This document shows, one piece after another, positions 25,606 through 36,600 of a stretch of DNA of 64,000 nt (position 1 is its first letter; every line of letters begins with the position of its first letter). The notes below the pieces were generated by a model. It had not been told where the DNA came from and made no database searches. It saw only the letters and a program-made list of their open reading frames with translations. Both the position numbers and the translations under genes were made by a program. This stretch comes from Cyclobacteriaceae bacterium (GTDB lineage: Bacteria; Bacteroidota; Bacteroidia; Cytophagales; Cyclobacteriaceae), in assembly GCA_030584025.1 (NCBI GenBank), contig CP129487.1, positions 1,798,001 to 1,862,000 of the forward strand, in the 5' to 3' direction.

Positions 25606-27038
25606 GGTCTTAAACAATTCGAAAATTTTGTCCCCAAAAAATTACAAAGCTTATTGTCCCCAAAGTCCTTGTTAATCTGTCCTCGAACCAATTTACTTAT
25701 TGTTTGTCCGACAGCTATCTCCCATGGTTTCGAGTAGTCGGTTAGTCCGACTAAAATGTTTCTGATGTCTTTCAGGTCAAATGACTTTCTGTTATAACCA
25801 TTTGTTTTGAATGAGGTCATTACAGCATGTCTTGGGTGTCCGTTGAATGCCACAATCCATTTTTCTATTTGTCCTAGCAGATTTTCCCAGGTCGTTCCCA
25901 TAGTTTGCAGCACCTCGTCAGACAATATAAGGTTTTCACTTGCTCGACAACTTGTCTTAAATCTAACCAAAGGAGGGTTATCGTTTATTTCTTCGGTTCC
26001 TTCGTCTCGGTCTCGTAATGAGTAGCCCTGTGCATTGTCGTAAACACCATTTAGTATTTCTATTACACTGTTTTCATATTCAGGCAAATTACCAACTCCT
26101 CCAACCGAAGATGGATACAGCTTCAGTTGACCATTGGAACTTCGAACTGCCTGCTGAAAAATTCGTTCCTCGTCTTCGCCCTCCACCAATATAATTGGAG
26201 ACTGATTAAAAAGATTCGATAATGGATGCGCTCCAAAAATTGGTAAGATTGCCTTATACTTATCATCGATTTGTCTAAACGTAACATTCAAGGCTCCATT
26301 TGAAAGGATACCAAATCTAGAATGTTCATAATTCAATAGCGCGCCTAGTATCGCTGTACTATGTGTTGCAATTATTACGGAGAACTTGTTTGAATTAACT
26401 AGCTCAATTAGAAAGGCTATAAATTTAGCTTGCAAATCTGGGTGTAGGTGAACATCTGGCTCATCAATTAAGAGTAAATTTTGTTTTGTTGAATCACAGG
26501 ATTTCTCAAATGTTAAGCATTCAATAGCTAGCGAAATTAATTCAGATTCTCCGCTGCTGATAGAATCAGGTTCTATTTTGGTGTTTGCTGGTTTTGTGAA
26601 TAGTTCAAAATCTCCTTTAGGTGTTCTTACAATTTTGATGTTAGTAAGTAGGTTATTTATTTTTTCAATTGTCGTATTAAAGGTCAAAGCAAAATTACCT
26701 CTAATCGCGTGGTTGGATTCTATTTCTCTCAATGATAATGTTTCTAGTCGCCTGTACTGAGCAACTGAATAGTTCTTGAATTGTGACCATTGATTAACCC
26801 GTTTTCTATCCCTTGTCCAACTACCTCCTGTCATTACGTTTTGCTCGACTCCTGCTTCATATCTCAGTGAACCCCCTCTCTCTGGCGTTACGTAACTTAT
26901 TTCGCCAATGTTTTGAGTAGTTAGCCGGTCTTCAATTCTCTTCAACATTGTACTCTTGCCCGACCCATTCTTGCCAAGTAAGACATTAATTTTAGATAGT
27001 CCCGTAAAGTTGTAGTGTCCTTCGTGAGTTAAATCCAT
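25599..27038 (-). CDS. OLD-like AAA ATPase with C-terminal TOPRIM-like domain (candidate defence nuclease)
   Basis: From ATG 27038 the protein has 479 residues. The ABC-type ATPase half has Walker A LLGKNGSGKST (about 20-30), a signature loop SSGESELISLAIE, Walker B LLLIDEPDVHLHPD and the H-loop ATHSTAI. A TOPRIM-like region follows, with PIILVEGEDEERIFQQAV (catalytic Glu) and SLRDRDEG (Asp-x-Asp). The order ATPase then TOPRIM is that of OLD-family nucleases, several of which defend against phage. The open frame extends to ATG 27080, but its first codons lie in and beyond the 27047-27066 repeat, so that start would be borrowed from flanking DNA. The gene is AT-rich and cassette-like. Confidence 0.8.
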   Translation of the reverse strand: MDLTHEGHYNFTGLSKINVLLGKNGSGKSTMLKRIEDRLTTQNIGEISYVTPERGGSLRYEAGVEQNVMTGGSWTRDRKRVNQWSQFKNYSVAQYRRLETLSLREIESNHAIRGNFALTFNTTIEKINNLLTNIKIVRTPKGDFELFTKPANTKIEPDSISSGESELISLAIECLTFEKSCDSTKQNLLLIDEPDVHLHPDLQAKFIAFLIELVNSNKFSVIIATHSTAILGALLNYEHSRFGILSNGALNVTFRQIDDKYKAILPIFGAHPLSNLFNQSPIILVEGEDEERIFQQAVRSSNGQLKLYPSSVGGVGNLPEYENSVIEILNGVYDNAQGYSLRDRDEGTEEINDNPPLVRFKTSCRASENLILSDEVLQTMGTTWENLLGQIEKWIVAFNGHPRHAVMTSFKTNGYNRKSFDLKDIRNILVGLTDYSKPWEIAVGQTISKLVRGQINKDFGDNKLCNFLGTKFSNCLRPE

Positions 27039-27046
27039 TTGTCGTA

Positions 27047-27066
27047 AGAATAATTGCTGCCAACAT
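27047..27066. repeat. Right copy of 20-bp inverted repeat bounding the ATPase gene
   Basis: It matches the reverse complement of 25586-25605 at 19 of 20 positions and contains GCTGCCAAC (27056-27064). It lies 8 bp upstream of the preferred ATPase start codon. Confidence 0.75.
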
Positions 27067-27152
27067 CCAAATATAATCATTACCCAAAAGAAATATCCTC
27101 ATTTACTGAGCGCATTAAAGGATATTTATTTTGTGCATTGCATATATTTCAC

Positions 27153-28634
27153 TTACCCCACCCACCCTTTCGTGCGATCCACAGCTTTCTGCCAACCGCT
27201 GTATAGTTTATTGCGGGTGGCGGTGTCCATATTGGGCTTGAACAACTGATTTATTTTTCGGTTGCGGATGATGTCTTCCTTCTTCCACAACCCCACGTGT
27301 ATACCGGCTAAAAAGGCTGCACCCATGGCCGTGGATTCTATCACTTCGGGGCGCTCTACTTCCGTGCCTAAAATATCGGCCTGGAATTGCATGAGAATGT
27401 TGTTGGCACAAGCTCCCCCATCTACTTTCAAACGCGCCAACTTCAGTCCGGCATCTTCTTCCATGGCATTCAGCACATCTTTGGTCTGGTACGCCAACGA
27501 TTCCAGCGTGGCTTTGATGATGTGCTCTTTTCCCGTATCGCGTGTAAGGCCAAAGATGGCGCCACGTGCATACATATCCCAATGTGGTGCACCCAGTCCT
27601 GCAAAGGCGGGCACTACGTATACTTCGTTTGAGCCCAATGCTTTTGCGGCAAAGTATTCCGAGTCTTTGGATTCATCGATAATACCCAGGCTGTCGCGCA
27701 GCCACTGCACGGCAGCACCTGCAATAAACACGCTGCCTTCCAGTGCATATTCCACCTTGCCGTTCATGCTCCATGCAATAGTGGTGATCAACCCATTTTT
27801 TGAAAGCTGAATCTTGCTTCCGGTATTCATCAGCATGAAGCAACCGGTTCCGTACGTGTTCTTTGCCATGCCCGGTTCAAAACAGGCCTGACCAAACAAC
27901 GCAGCTTGTTGGTCACCGGCTACGCCACAAATCGGGATAGTGGCACCGTTTAATTCAAAATCACCAAAGTGATCACACGATTCTTTTACTTCCGGCAACA
28001 TGTTCTCGGGAATATCGAGGTCTGTTAAAAGTTTTTTGTCCCACTTTAAAGTCTGAATGTTGTACAGCAAAGTGCGCGAGGCATTGGTTACATCCGTAAC
28101 ATGCGATTTTCGGTTGGTCATGTTCCAGATAAGCCAGGTGTCTATCGTGCCGAACAACAACTCACCACGCGAAGCTTTTTCCCTTGCCTGCGGAACGTTG
28201 TCGAGAATCCATTTAACTTTTGTTGCCGAGAAATACGAATCAATCACCAAACCGGTTTGCTCACGCACATACGGACCAAGTCCCATCGAAACCATTTCTT
28301 CGCAGATGGAAGCTGTGCGCTTATCCTGCCACACAATGGCGTTGTATACGGGCTGACCTGTAGTCTTATCCCACACCACGGTGGTTTCACGCTGATTGGT
28401 AATGCCTATAGCCATGATTGCTTTCGGATCAAGCTTATGATCCGTAATCAGACTTCCCAGTACACCCAGTTGCGTGTTGAGAATCTCTATGGGATCATGC
28501 TCCACCCAACCCGATTGTGGAAAGATTTGCCGAAATTCTTTTTGTGCAATTCCCTTTATCTCACCTGACGCCGAAAACAAAACGGCTCGTGAACTGGTGG
28601 TGCCCTGATCTAATGCAATGATGTATTTTTCCAT
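27153..28634 (-). CDS. glpK: Glycerol kinase
   Basis: The enzyme phosphorylates glycerol to sn-glycerol-3-phosphate. The 493-aa FGGY-family protein has the N-terminal phosphate loop ALDQGTTSSRAVLF, the substrate segment IGITNQRETTVVWD, NAIVWQDKRT, CGVAGDQQAALFGQ, and the FGGY signature LKVDGGACANNILMQFQADI near 395-414. Length is standard. It follows glpD (minus strand, 168 bp upstream), with a dispersed repeat in between. Confidence 0.98.
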   Translation of the reverse strand: MEKYIIALDQGTTSSRAVLFSASGEIKGIAQKEFRQIFPQSGWVEHDPIEILNTQLGVLGSLITDHKLDPKAIMAIGITNQRETTVVWDKTTGQPVYNAIVWQDKRTASICEEMVSMGLGPYVREQTGLVIDSYFSATKVKWILDNVPQAREKASRGELLFGTIDTWLIWNMTNRKSHVTDVTNASRTLLYNIQTLKWDKKLLTDLDIPENMLPEVKESCDHFGDFELNGATIPICGVAGDQQAALFGQACFEPGMAKNTYGTGCFMLMNTGSKIQLSKNGLITTIAWSMNGKVEYALEGSVFIAGAAVQWLRDSLGIIDESKDSEYFAAKALGSNEVYVVPAFAGLGAPHWDMYARGAIFGLTRDTGKEHIIKATLESLAYQTKDVLNAMEEDAGLKLARLKVDGGACANNILMQFQADILGTEVERPEVIESTAMGAAFLAGIHVGLWKKEDIIRNRKINQLFKPNMDTATRNKLYSGWQKAVDRTKGWVG

Positions 28635-28692
28635 GAAGAAATAGAATTCAAAGAAGAAATATAGGATTGTTTGTGTGAATAGCCAACTATAC

Positions 28693-28790
28693 GAACTCCT
28701 CTGCGCAGCTCTCCGCGACTCTCTGCGGTTAATTTTTACCGCAGAGTGCGCAAAGAATCCGCTGAGAAACTCAGAGAAGACAAAGCCATA
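28693..28790. repeat. CGCAAAG-type intergenic hairpin repeat between glpD and glpK
   Basis: Perfect arms CTCTGCGGT (28721-28729) and ACCGCAGAG (28738-28746) are flanked by further CTCCGCG / GCGCAAAG / CCGCTGAG half-motifs. The same kind of sequence occurs at 49868-49949 and, decayed, at 19301-19326. It could form a stable structure in a glpD-glpK transcript. Confidence 0.6.
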
Positions 28791-28801
28791 GAAACAAAAT
28801 T

Positions 28802-30424
28802 TCAGGAAGTAGTAATCCGAGCTTCCTTAATTGCCTGCTCAAGTTTTTCTTGCTCAACTTGAAGTTGCTTGGCATCCCAACGCATCATTACGTTCATGTC
28901 AATAAGAATAGCATCTTTCACCTTCAACAAGCGCGGCATATCAAAAAACAACATGCCTGTTCGCCTGATAAAGAAATCGAGAATGGATACAACCATTTCA
29001 TTTTCAATGGTGAATTTCAATTCGGCCCGCGCCAGCTGTACCGAAGGATCGTCATCATGAAATGCCTGTAACTGCCTGATCACGTTTTCGGTTTGGCGAC
29101 CGTAATTTTCAACGAGGTAATCGGAATACGCAGATAAGTTGAACGCGTCAAGTTGATCATGTATGGATTGTCTAAACGCAGCAACCGCTTCTGCATGATT
29201 GAAATTGTTTTTATTCAAGCTGATCTTATCAGTAAAACATTCAAGTAAATCTTCACGACCCGATCGCTCAGTCACCATATCCACCACCCGCTCCGCCATT
29301 TTTCGATAACCGGTAAGCTTCCCTCCTGCTATGGAAATCAATCCGGAAGGTGAAACAAAAATTTCATCTTTACGCGAAAGCTCAGAAGCCGATTTTCCTT
29401 CTTCATGAATGAGCGGACGCAAACCAGCCCAGCTTGATTCCACATCATCCAATGAAAGTTTAACAGCCGGAAACGAATCGTTTACGGCATCAATCAGGTA
29501 GGTTGCATCTGCTTGCGTTGTAATGACATGATCAATATCCTGGCCGTAATCGGTATCCGTTGTACCGATATAGGTAGTACGCCCACGCGGAATGGCAAAA
29601 ATCATTCGGCCATCGGGTACATCGAAATAAATGGATTGTTGTACCGGCAATTTTTCACGCGGCACCACAATGTGCACACCTTTTGTCAGGTGCAGTGTTT
29701 TACCGGTTTTGGATTTGTCTTTTTCACGAAGCTGATCCACCCACGGGCCGGTTGCATTCACAATTTGCTGCGCCTGAATGAGAAATGTTCGTTGTGTTAC
29801 ATGGTCTGTAACCGTTACACCTGATATTTTGTCATTAGTATATTGAAATGCATTGGCTTCTACATAATTACTGATAAGCGCACCATAGGAAACAGCCGTT
29901 TTAATAATTTCAAGTGTGAGGCGTGCATCATCCGTTCGGTATTCCGCATACAAACCACCACCTTTAATCCCATCCGGTCTTAGCAAGGGTTCATACCGCA
30001 GCGTTTGTTGCCGTGTTAGCATTTTTCGTTGGTCAGCTTCTTTTACCCCGGCCAGCCAATCGTACAATTTTAATCCGAATGAGGTGAGTAGTGTGCCAAA
30101 TCCCCTGCCTTCTTTTAATGGAAGCAACATTTTCTCTGCAACAACCAGGTGTGGCGCCAGTTTGTGTACAATTGCACGTTCACTTCCCACTTCTTTTACC
30201 AATCCGAACTCCAACTGCTTCAGGTAGCGTAGGCCGCCATGTATTAGCTTGGTCGATCGACTTGACGTACCCCAGGCAAAATCATTTTTTTCAATGAGTG
30301 CGGTCTTTAAACCACGGGATGCAGCATCCAACGCAATGCCGGCACCGGTAATGCCACCGCCAATAATCAGGACATCAAACGATCCGGAAGCAAGCGTTTC
30401 AATACATTCTGTCCGGTTGTTCAT
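28802..30424 (-). CDS. glpD: Glycerol-3-phosphate dehydrogenase (FAD)
   Basis: This respiratory flavoenzyme oxidises glycerol-3-phosphate to dihydroxyacetone phosphate and feeds electrons to quinone. The 540-aa protein has the FAD Rossmann motif VLIIGGGITGAGIALDAASR (about 19-38), the family signature SSRSTKLIHGGLRYLKQLEF, and the second FAD segment ISIAGGKLTGYRKMAE. The C-terminal helical cap domain is present. It has a good promoter at 30443-30472. Together with glpK and glpF it forms a complete glycerol-use pathway. Confidence 0.97.
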   Translation of the reverse strand: MNNRTECIETLASGSFDVLIIGGGITGAGIALDAASRGLKTALIEKNDFAWGTSSRSTKLIHGGLRYLKQLEFGLVKEVGSERAIVHKLAPHLVVAEKMLLPLKEGRGFGTLLTSFGLKLYDWLAGVKEADQRKMLTRQQTLRYEPLLRPDGIKGGGLYAEYRTDDARLTLEIIKTAVSYGALISNYVEANAFQYTNDKISGVTVTDHVTQRTFLIQAQQIVNATGPWVDQLREKDKSKTGKTLHLTKGVHIVVPREKLPVQQSIYFDVPDGRMIFAIPRGRTTYIGTTDTDYGQDIDHVITTQADATYLIDAVNDSFPAVKLSLDDVESSWAGLRPLIHEEGKSASELSRKDEIFVSPSGLISIAGGKLTGYRKMAERVVDMVTERSGREDLLECFTDKISLNKNNFNHAEAVAAFRQSIHDQLDAFNLSAYSDYLVENYGRQTENVIRQLQAFHDDDPSVQLARAELKFTIENEMVVSILDFFIRRTGMLFFDMPRLLKVKDAILIDMNVMMRWDAKQLQVEQEKLEQAIKEARITTS

Positions 30425-30442
30425 TTGCTGTTAAGATGATTT

Positions 30443-30472
30443 CCAAACTACAAAAAAACGGTTACCCGTCAA
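30443..30472 (-). promoter_or_regulatory. Promoter of glpD
   Basis: On the minus strand TTG (30472-30470) and TAGTTTGG (30450-30443) are separated by 19 bp, a near-consensus Bacteroidota promoter. The predicted transcript would have a very short leader before ATG 30424. Confidence 0.5.
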
Positions 30473-30543
30473 GTTTATCTGTCATTAAGGATCAATAAAA
30501 TCCATAAAACCTTAAACAAAAAATATTACTGATCCGTAATGAG

Positions 30544-30575
30544 TTGAAACAGATTTAAGAAGTACCTTAGTATTG
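30544..30575 (+). promoter_or_regulatory. Possible promoter of the giant adhesin gene
   Basis: TTG (30544-30546) and TAGTATTG (30568-30575, one mismatch to TAnnTTTG) are separated by 21 bp, about 40 bp before ATG 30616. Confidence 0.35.
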
Positions 30576-30615
30576 CTGTTCTCCGCCACTACAACTTGTA
30601 ATACCTTCATTTTAT

Positions 30616-33600
30616 ATGCGACTAACCCTCTTCGCAACAATCCTTTTCCCAAGAAGAGCATTTATTACTCTTCTATTCTTAACATTAATTTCTTCTTTTG
30701 GTTATGCACAACCGCTTTCGGGCGCTTTTACCGTTGGATCAGGCGGTACTTACCCTACTTTATCAGCTGCCATAACTGATTTGACAACCCGCGGGGTTAA
30801 CGGACCGGTTACATTCCGGTTGCGAACGGGCACTTTTAACGAACAGGTTATCATTGGTGCCATAACGGGTGCTTCTGCTACCAATACCATCACGTTTGAA
30901 GCAGAATCGGGTAATGCCACCGATGCAGTGCTTACGTTTGAGACTACCAGTACGAATAATTATGTGATCCGGTTAGACAATGCCAGCTTCATCACACTTC
31001 GAAACCTGAGCATTCAACCAACCGGAAGCACGCACACGCGAGCCATACATGGCATCAACAACCTGAATTCCATTACGTTTCAACAACTGCAGATTACATT
31101 ACCTAATACAACTTCCGTAACAGAAGAACGGGGGGCAATTATTCTCAGGCCTACCCTATCTACAAATATCAGGTTTCTGAACAATACCATTTCGGGAGGT
31201 TCAAATGGCATCCTCCATATTGGTAACAACTCTGCCCGTTCACCGGGAACGGTATTCACCGGCAACACCATCACCAACGTGTTTGCACGACCGGTGTACC
31301 TGGAATACATGCAGGACATTATCTTCAACGACAACACCATCTCCAACACTACAGCCTGGAGCGATTACTACGGGGCGGGTATTCAAAATACTACCGGATA
31401 CCTGGAGATGCTGCGCAACCGTATCACCGGCTCGGTGGGCCATGCCGTGCGCCTGTATTACTGCTCGGGACTGGAAGCACAGCCTTCCATTATCGCCAAC
31501 AATTTCTTCCATTCCAACTCCAGTTACGCTACATTCTACATCCTGTACGGGTTGAACTACACCAACATCTATCACAACAGTGTAAACAACACTTCCAGCG
31601 GAGAGGCTTTTCACTTTAACCGCCACCAGTCTACCGGTAACCGCATCGTCAATAACATCTTCCGGGCCAACTCCGCACATGCCGTAGAGTTCCAAACTTC
31701 CACAGCCGTGAACTCCATCCTGGAAAGCAACTACAACAACCTGTTTACTTCCGGATCGTTTTTGGTTCGTGATGTATCTGCCTACTACGGCACCCTGGAG
31801 CAATGGCGCACAGCTTCAGGATTTGAAACCAATTCGGTGTTCTTCGATCCACAGTTTGCTTCCAATACGTCACTCTATGCGTCTGCACCGGGCATTGCCT
31901 CAGCTGGTAAAAATTTATTCTCGGTTGTACCTGCTGACATTGACGGAACCGCACGTACAATAACACCCAGCATTGGGGCCAACCAGTTCAGTGCAGCTGC
32001 TTTAACGCCACTATCCGGAACGTATACAGTTGGCACCGGGCAAACTTACACCACTATTAACGCAGCCATTGATGCCATGAAGGTGAACGGCATTAGCGGG
32101 CCGGTAACATTCCTGTTAAACACCCAGACATTCGCAGAACGGTTTATACTGCCCTCCATCTCCGGATCATCATCCACCAACACCATCACCTTCCAGGCAC
32201 AGTCGGGCAATGCTGCAGATGTAGTGCTTGCGCCCGCAGCGGCTACCGATGGAGGAACCAACTACATTGCACAGCTTTCCAATGCTACCTTTGTTACGTT
32301 TCGTAACCTCACCTTCACTCCCGGCACAGGCACCAATTTCAACCGGGCCATCCATGTCATTAACCGGGCTGATGACATTACTTTCGAGAACCTGGTCATT
32401 ACCCTACCGGCTACTACATCAGTAACAGAAGACCGTGCTGCTATCCTCGCGCGTCCATCCACTTCTACCAATATTCGCTTTATCAACAACACCATTACCG
32501 GTGGATCGCAGGGTATTGTTCACATTGGCAACAACAGCAGCCGTTCACCGGGAACGGTATTCACCGGCAACACCATCACCAACGTGTTTGCACGACCGGT
32601 GTACCTGGAATACATGCAGGACATTATCTTCAACGACAACACCATCTCCAACACTACGGCCTGGAGCGATTACTACGGGGCGGGCATTCAAAATACTACC
32701 GGATACCTGGAGATGCTGCGCAACCGTATCACCGGCTCGGTGGGCCATGCTGTGCGCCTGTATTACTGCTCGGGACTGGAAGCACAGCCTTCCATTATCG
32801 CCAACAACTTCTTCCATTCCAACTCCAGTTACGCTACATTCTACATCCTGTACGGATTGAACTACACCAACATCTATCACAACAGCGTAAACAACACTTC
32901 CAGCGGGGAGGCTTTTCACTTTAACCGCCACCAGTCTACCGGTAACCGGATTGTCAATAACATCTTTAGGGCCAACACGGCTCATGCCGTAGAGTTCCAG
33001 ACTTCCACAGCCGTGAACTCCATCCTGGAAAGTAACTACAACAACCTGTTTACCTCCGGATCGTTTTTGGTTCGTGATGTATCTGCCTACTACGGCACCC
33101 TGGAGCAATGGCGTACGGCTTCCGGTTTTGAAGCCAATTCGGTGTTTTTCGATCCACAGTTTGCTTCCAATACTTCACTCTATGCGTCTGCACCGGGCAT
33201 TGCCTCAGCTGGTAAAAATTTATTCTCGGTTGTACCTGCTGACATTGACGGAACCGCACGTACAATAACACCCAGCATTGGGGCCAACCAGTTCAGCGCA
33301 GCTGCTTTAACGCCACTATCCGGAACGTATACAGTTGGCACCGGGCAAACTTACACCACTATTAACGCAGCCATTGATGCCATGAAGGTGAACGGCATTA
33401 GCGGGCCGGTAACATTCCTGTTAAACACCCAGACATTCGCAGAACGGTTTATACTGCCCTCCATCTCCGGATCATCATCCACCAACACCATCACCTTCCA
33501 GGCACAGTCGGGCAATGCTGCAGATGTAGTGCTTGCGCCCGCAGCGGCTACCGATGGAGGAACCAACTACATTGCACAGCTTTCCAATGCTACCTTTGTT

Positions 33601-36600
33601 ACGTTTCGTAACCTCACCTTCACTCCCGGCACAGGCACCAATTTCAACCGGGCCATCCATGTCATTAACCGGGCTGATGACATTACTTTCGAGAACCTGG
33701 TCATTACCCTACCGGCTACTACATCAGTAACAGAAGACCGTGCTGCTATCCTCGCGCGTCCATCCACTTCTACCAATATTCGCTTTATCAACAACACCAT
33801 TACCGGTGGATCGCAGGGTATTGTTCACATTGGCAACAACAGCAGCCGTTCACCGGGAACGGTATTCACCGGCAACACCATCACCAACGTGTTTGCACGA
33901 CCGGTGTACCTGGAATACATGCAGGACATTATCTTCAACGACAACACCATCTCCAACACTACGGCCTGGAGCGATTACTACGGGGCGGGCATTCAAAATA
34001 CTACCGGATACCTGGAGATGCTGCGCAACCGTATCACCGGCTCGGTGGGCCATGCCGTGCGCCTGTATTACTGCTCCGGACTGGAAGCACAGCCTTCCAT
34101 CATCGCCAACAACTTCTTCCATTCCAACTCCAGTTACGCTACATTCTACATCCTGTACGGATTGAACTACACCAACATCTATCACAACAGCGTAAACAAC
34201 ACTTCCAGCGGGGAGGCTTTTCACTTTAACCGCCACCAGTCTACCGGTAACCGGATTGTCAATAACATCTTTAGGGCCAACACGGCTCATGCCGTAGAGT
34301 TCCAGACTTCCACAGCCGTGAACTCCATCCTGGAAAGTAACTACAACAACCTGTTTACCTCCGGATCGTTTTTGGTTCGTGATGTATCTGCCTACTATGG
34401 CACCCTGGAGCAATGGCGTACGGCTTCCGGTTTTGAAACCAATTCGGTGTTCTTCGACCCGCAGTTTGCTTCCAATACTTCACTCTATGCGTCTGCACCG
34501 GGCATTGCCTCAGCTGGTAAAAATTTATTCTCGGTTGTACCTGCTGACATTGACGGAACCGCACGTACAATAACACCCAGCATTGGGGCCAACCAGTTCA
34601 GCGCAGCTGCTTTAACGCCATTATCCGGAACCTATACAGTTGGCACCGGGCAAACTTACACCACTATTAATGCAGCCATCGATGCGATGAAAGTGAATGG
34701 CATTAGCGGGCCGGTAACATTCCTGTTAAACACCCAGACATTCGCAGAACGGTTTATACTGCCTTCCATCTCCGGATCTTCATCCACCAACACCATCACC
34801 TTCCAGGCACAGTCGGGCAATGCTGCAGATGTAGTGCTTGCGCCCGCAGCGGCTATCGATGGAGGAACCAACTACATTGCACAGCTTTCCAATGCTACCT
34901 TTGTTACGTTTCGTAACCTCACCTTCACTCCCGGCACAGGCACCAATTTCAACCGGGCCATCCATGTCATTAACCGGGCTGATGACATTACTTTCGAGAA
35001 CCTGGTCATTACCCTACCGGCTACTACATCAGTAACAGAAGACCGTGCTGCTATCCTCGCGCGTCCATCCACTTCTACCAATATTCGCTTTATCAACAAC
35101 ACCATTACCGGTGGATCGCAGGGTATTGTTCACATTGGCAACAACAGCAGCCGTTCACCGGGAACGGTATTCACCGGCAACACCATCACCAACGTGTTTG
35201 CACGACCGGTGTACCTGGAATACATGCAGGACATTATCTTCAACGACAACACCATCTCCAACACTACAGCCTGGAGCGATTACTACGGGGCGGGCATTCA
35301 AAATACTACCGGATACCTGGAGATGCTGCGCAACCGTATCACCGGCTCGGTGGGCCATGCCGTGCGCCTGTATTACTGCTCCGGACTGGAAGCACAGCCT
35401 TCCATCATCGCCAACAACTTCTTCCATTCCAACTCCAGTTACGCTACATTCTACATCCTGTACGGATTGAACTACACCAACATCTATCACAACAGCGTAA
35501 ACAACACTTCCAGCGGGGAGGCTTTTCACTTTAACCGCCACCAGTCTACCGGTAACCGGATTGTCAATAACATCTTTAGGGCCAACACGGCTCATGCCGT
35601 AGAGTTCCAGACTTCCACAGCCGTGAATTCCATTTTGGAGAGCAACCACAATAACCTGTTTACATCGGGATCGTTCATCGGGCGTGATGTTTCAACCAAC
35701 TATGGAACATTTTCCGACTGGCAGACCGCCACAGGTTTTGAAGCAAACGGACTATCCATCGATCCGCAATACCAATCAAATACTCAACTCTATACCGCAG
35801 TTAGTGCGCTTGCCGCAGCAGGTAAAAATGTAAACACGGAAGTTCCCGATGATATTGACGGGATTGCACGTCCGTCAACTCCAAGTATTGGTGCGAATCA
35901 ATTCGGTACATCTGGTACGCCTCTAAGTGGCGAGTACACCATCAATGCTGCCGGAAGCGGTACAACCAACTTCACAACAATAACGGCTGCCCTGGATGCG
36001 CTTAAGAATTTTGGAATCAGTGGTCCGGTGGTATTTAAAGTAACCGGAGAATTTAATGAACAGCTTACTTTTCTGGCCGTATCAGGTTCATCGACAACAA
36101 ACACCGTAACATTTGAATCCGCAACCGGCCAACCACAGGATGCTGTAATCCGATTTACAGCCACTACCAGTGGATCAAATTTCACCATCCGGTTAAGTAA
36201 TGCAGACCACCATCATTTCAGAAATTTAACCATTAAAGCAGAGGGCGCTACGTATGCGCGTGTCGTGGATGTAATTAACCGCTTGGTGGATATTCGCCTC
36301 GAGGAGAACATCATCGAGAGCATGGTTACTACTTCAACAGCCGCTCATCACGTTGGTATCCACATTTCGCCTGCACAATCACAGAATTTGCTGATTAGTA
36401 ATAATACGATTCGAAACGGCTCGTATGGAATTCTCTTTGCCGGGCCCTCATCAAAAGCAACCGGAACAGTCATTTCGGGTAACACTATCGACAAGGCATA
36501 TTACCACGGCATTGATCTGACCAATCAAACGGGTTTTATTCTACACCAAAATCAGGTATTGAATAATCCATCGGCCAATAATTTCAGGGGCTTGGATATC

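Noticed and set aside
31240..31803. A 187-codon antisense open frame recurring at 32545, 33850 and (shorter) 35155 inside the adhesin repeats
   Set aside because: It recurs only because the sense-strand repeat recurs. Its composition mirrors the complement of the beta-helix coding sequence and it has no start context or recognisable domain.
31236..35627. Long tandem repeat considered as CRISPR or satellite
   Set aside because: The period is 1305 bp and the array is continuously open in one frame with protein-like content, so it is coding duplication.
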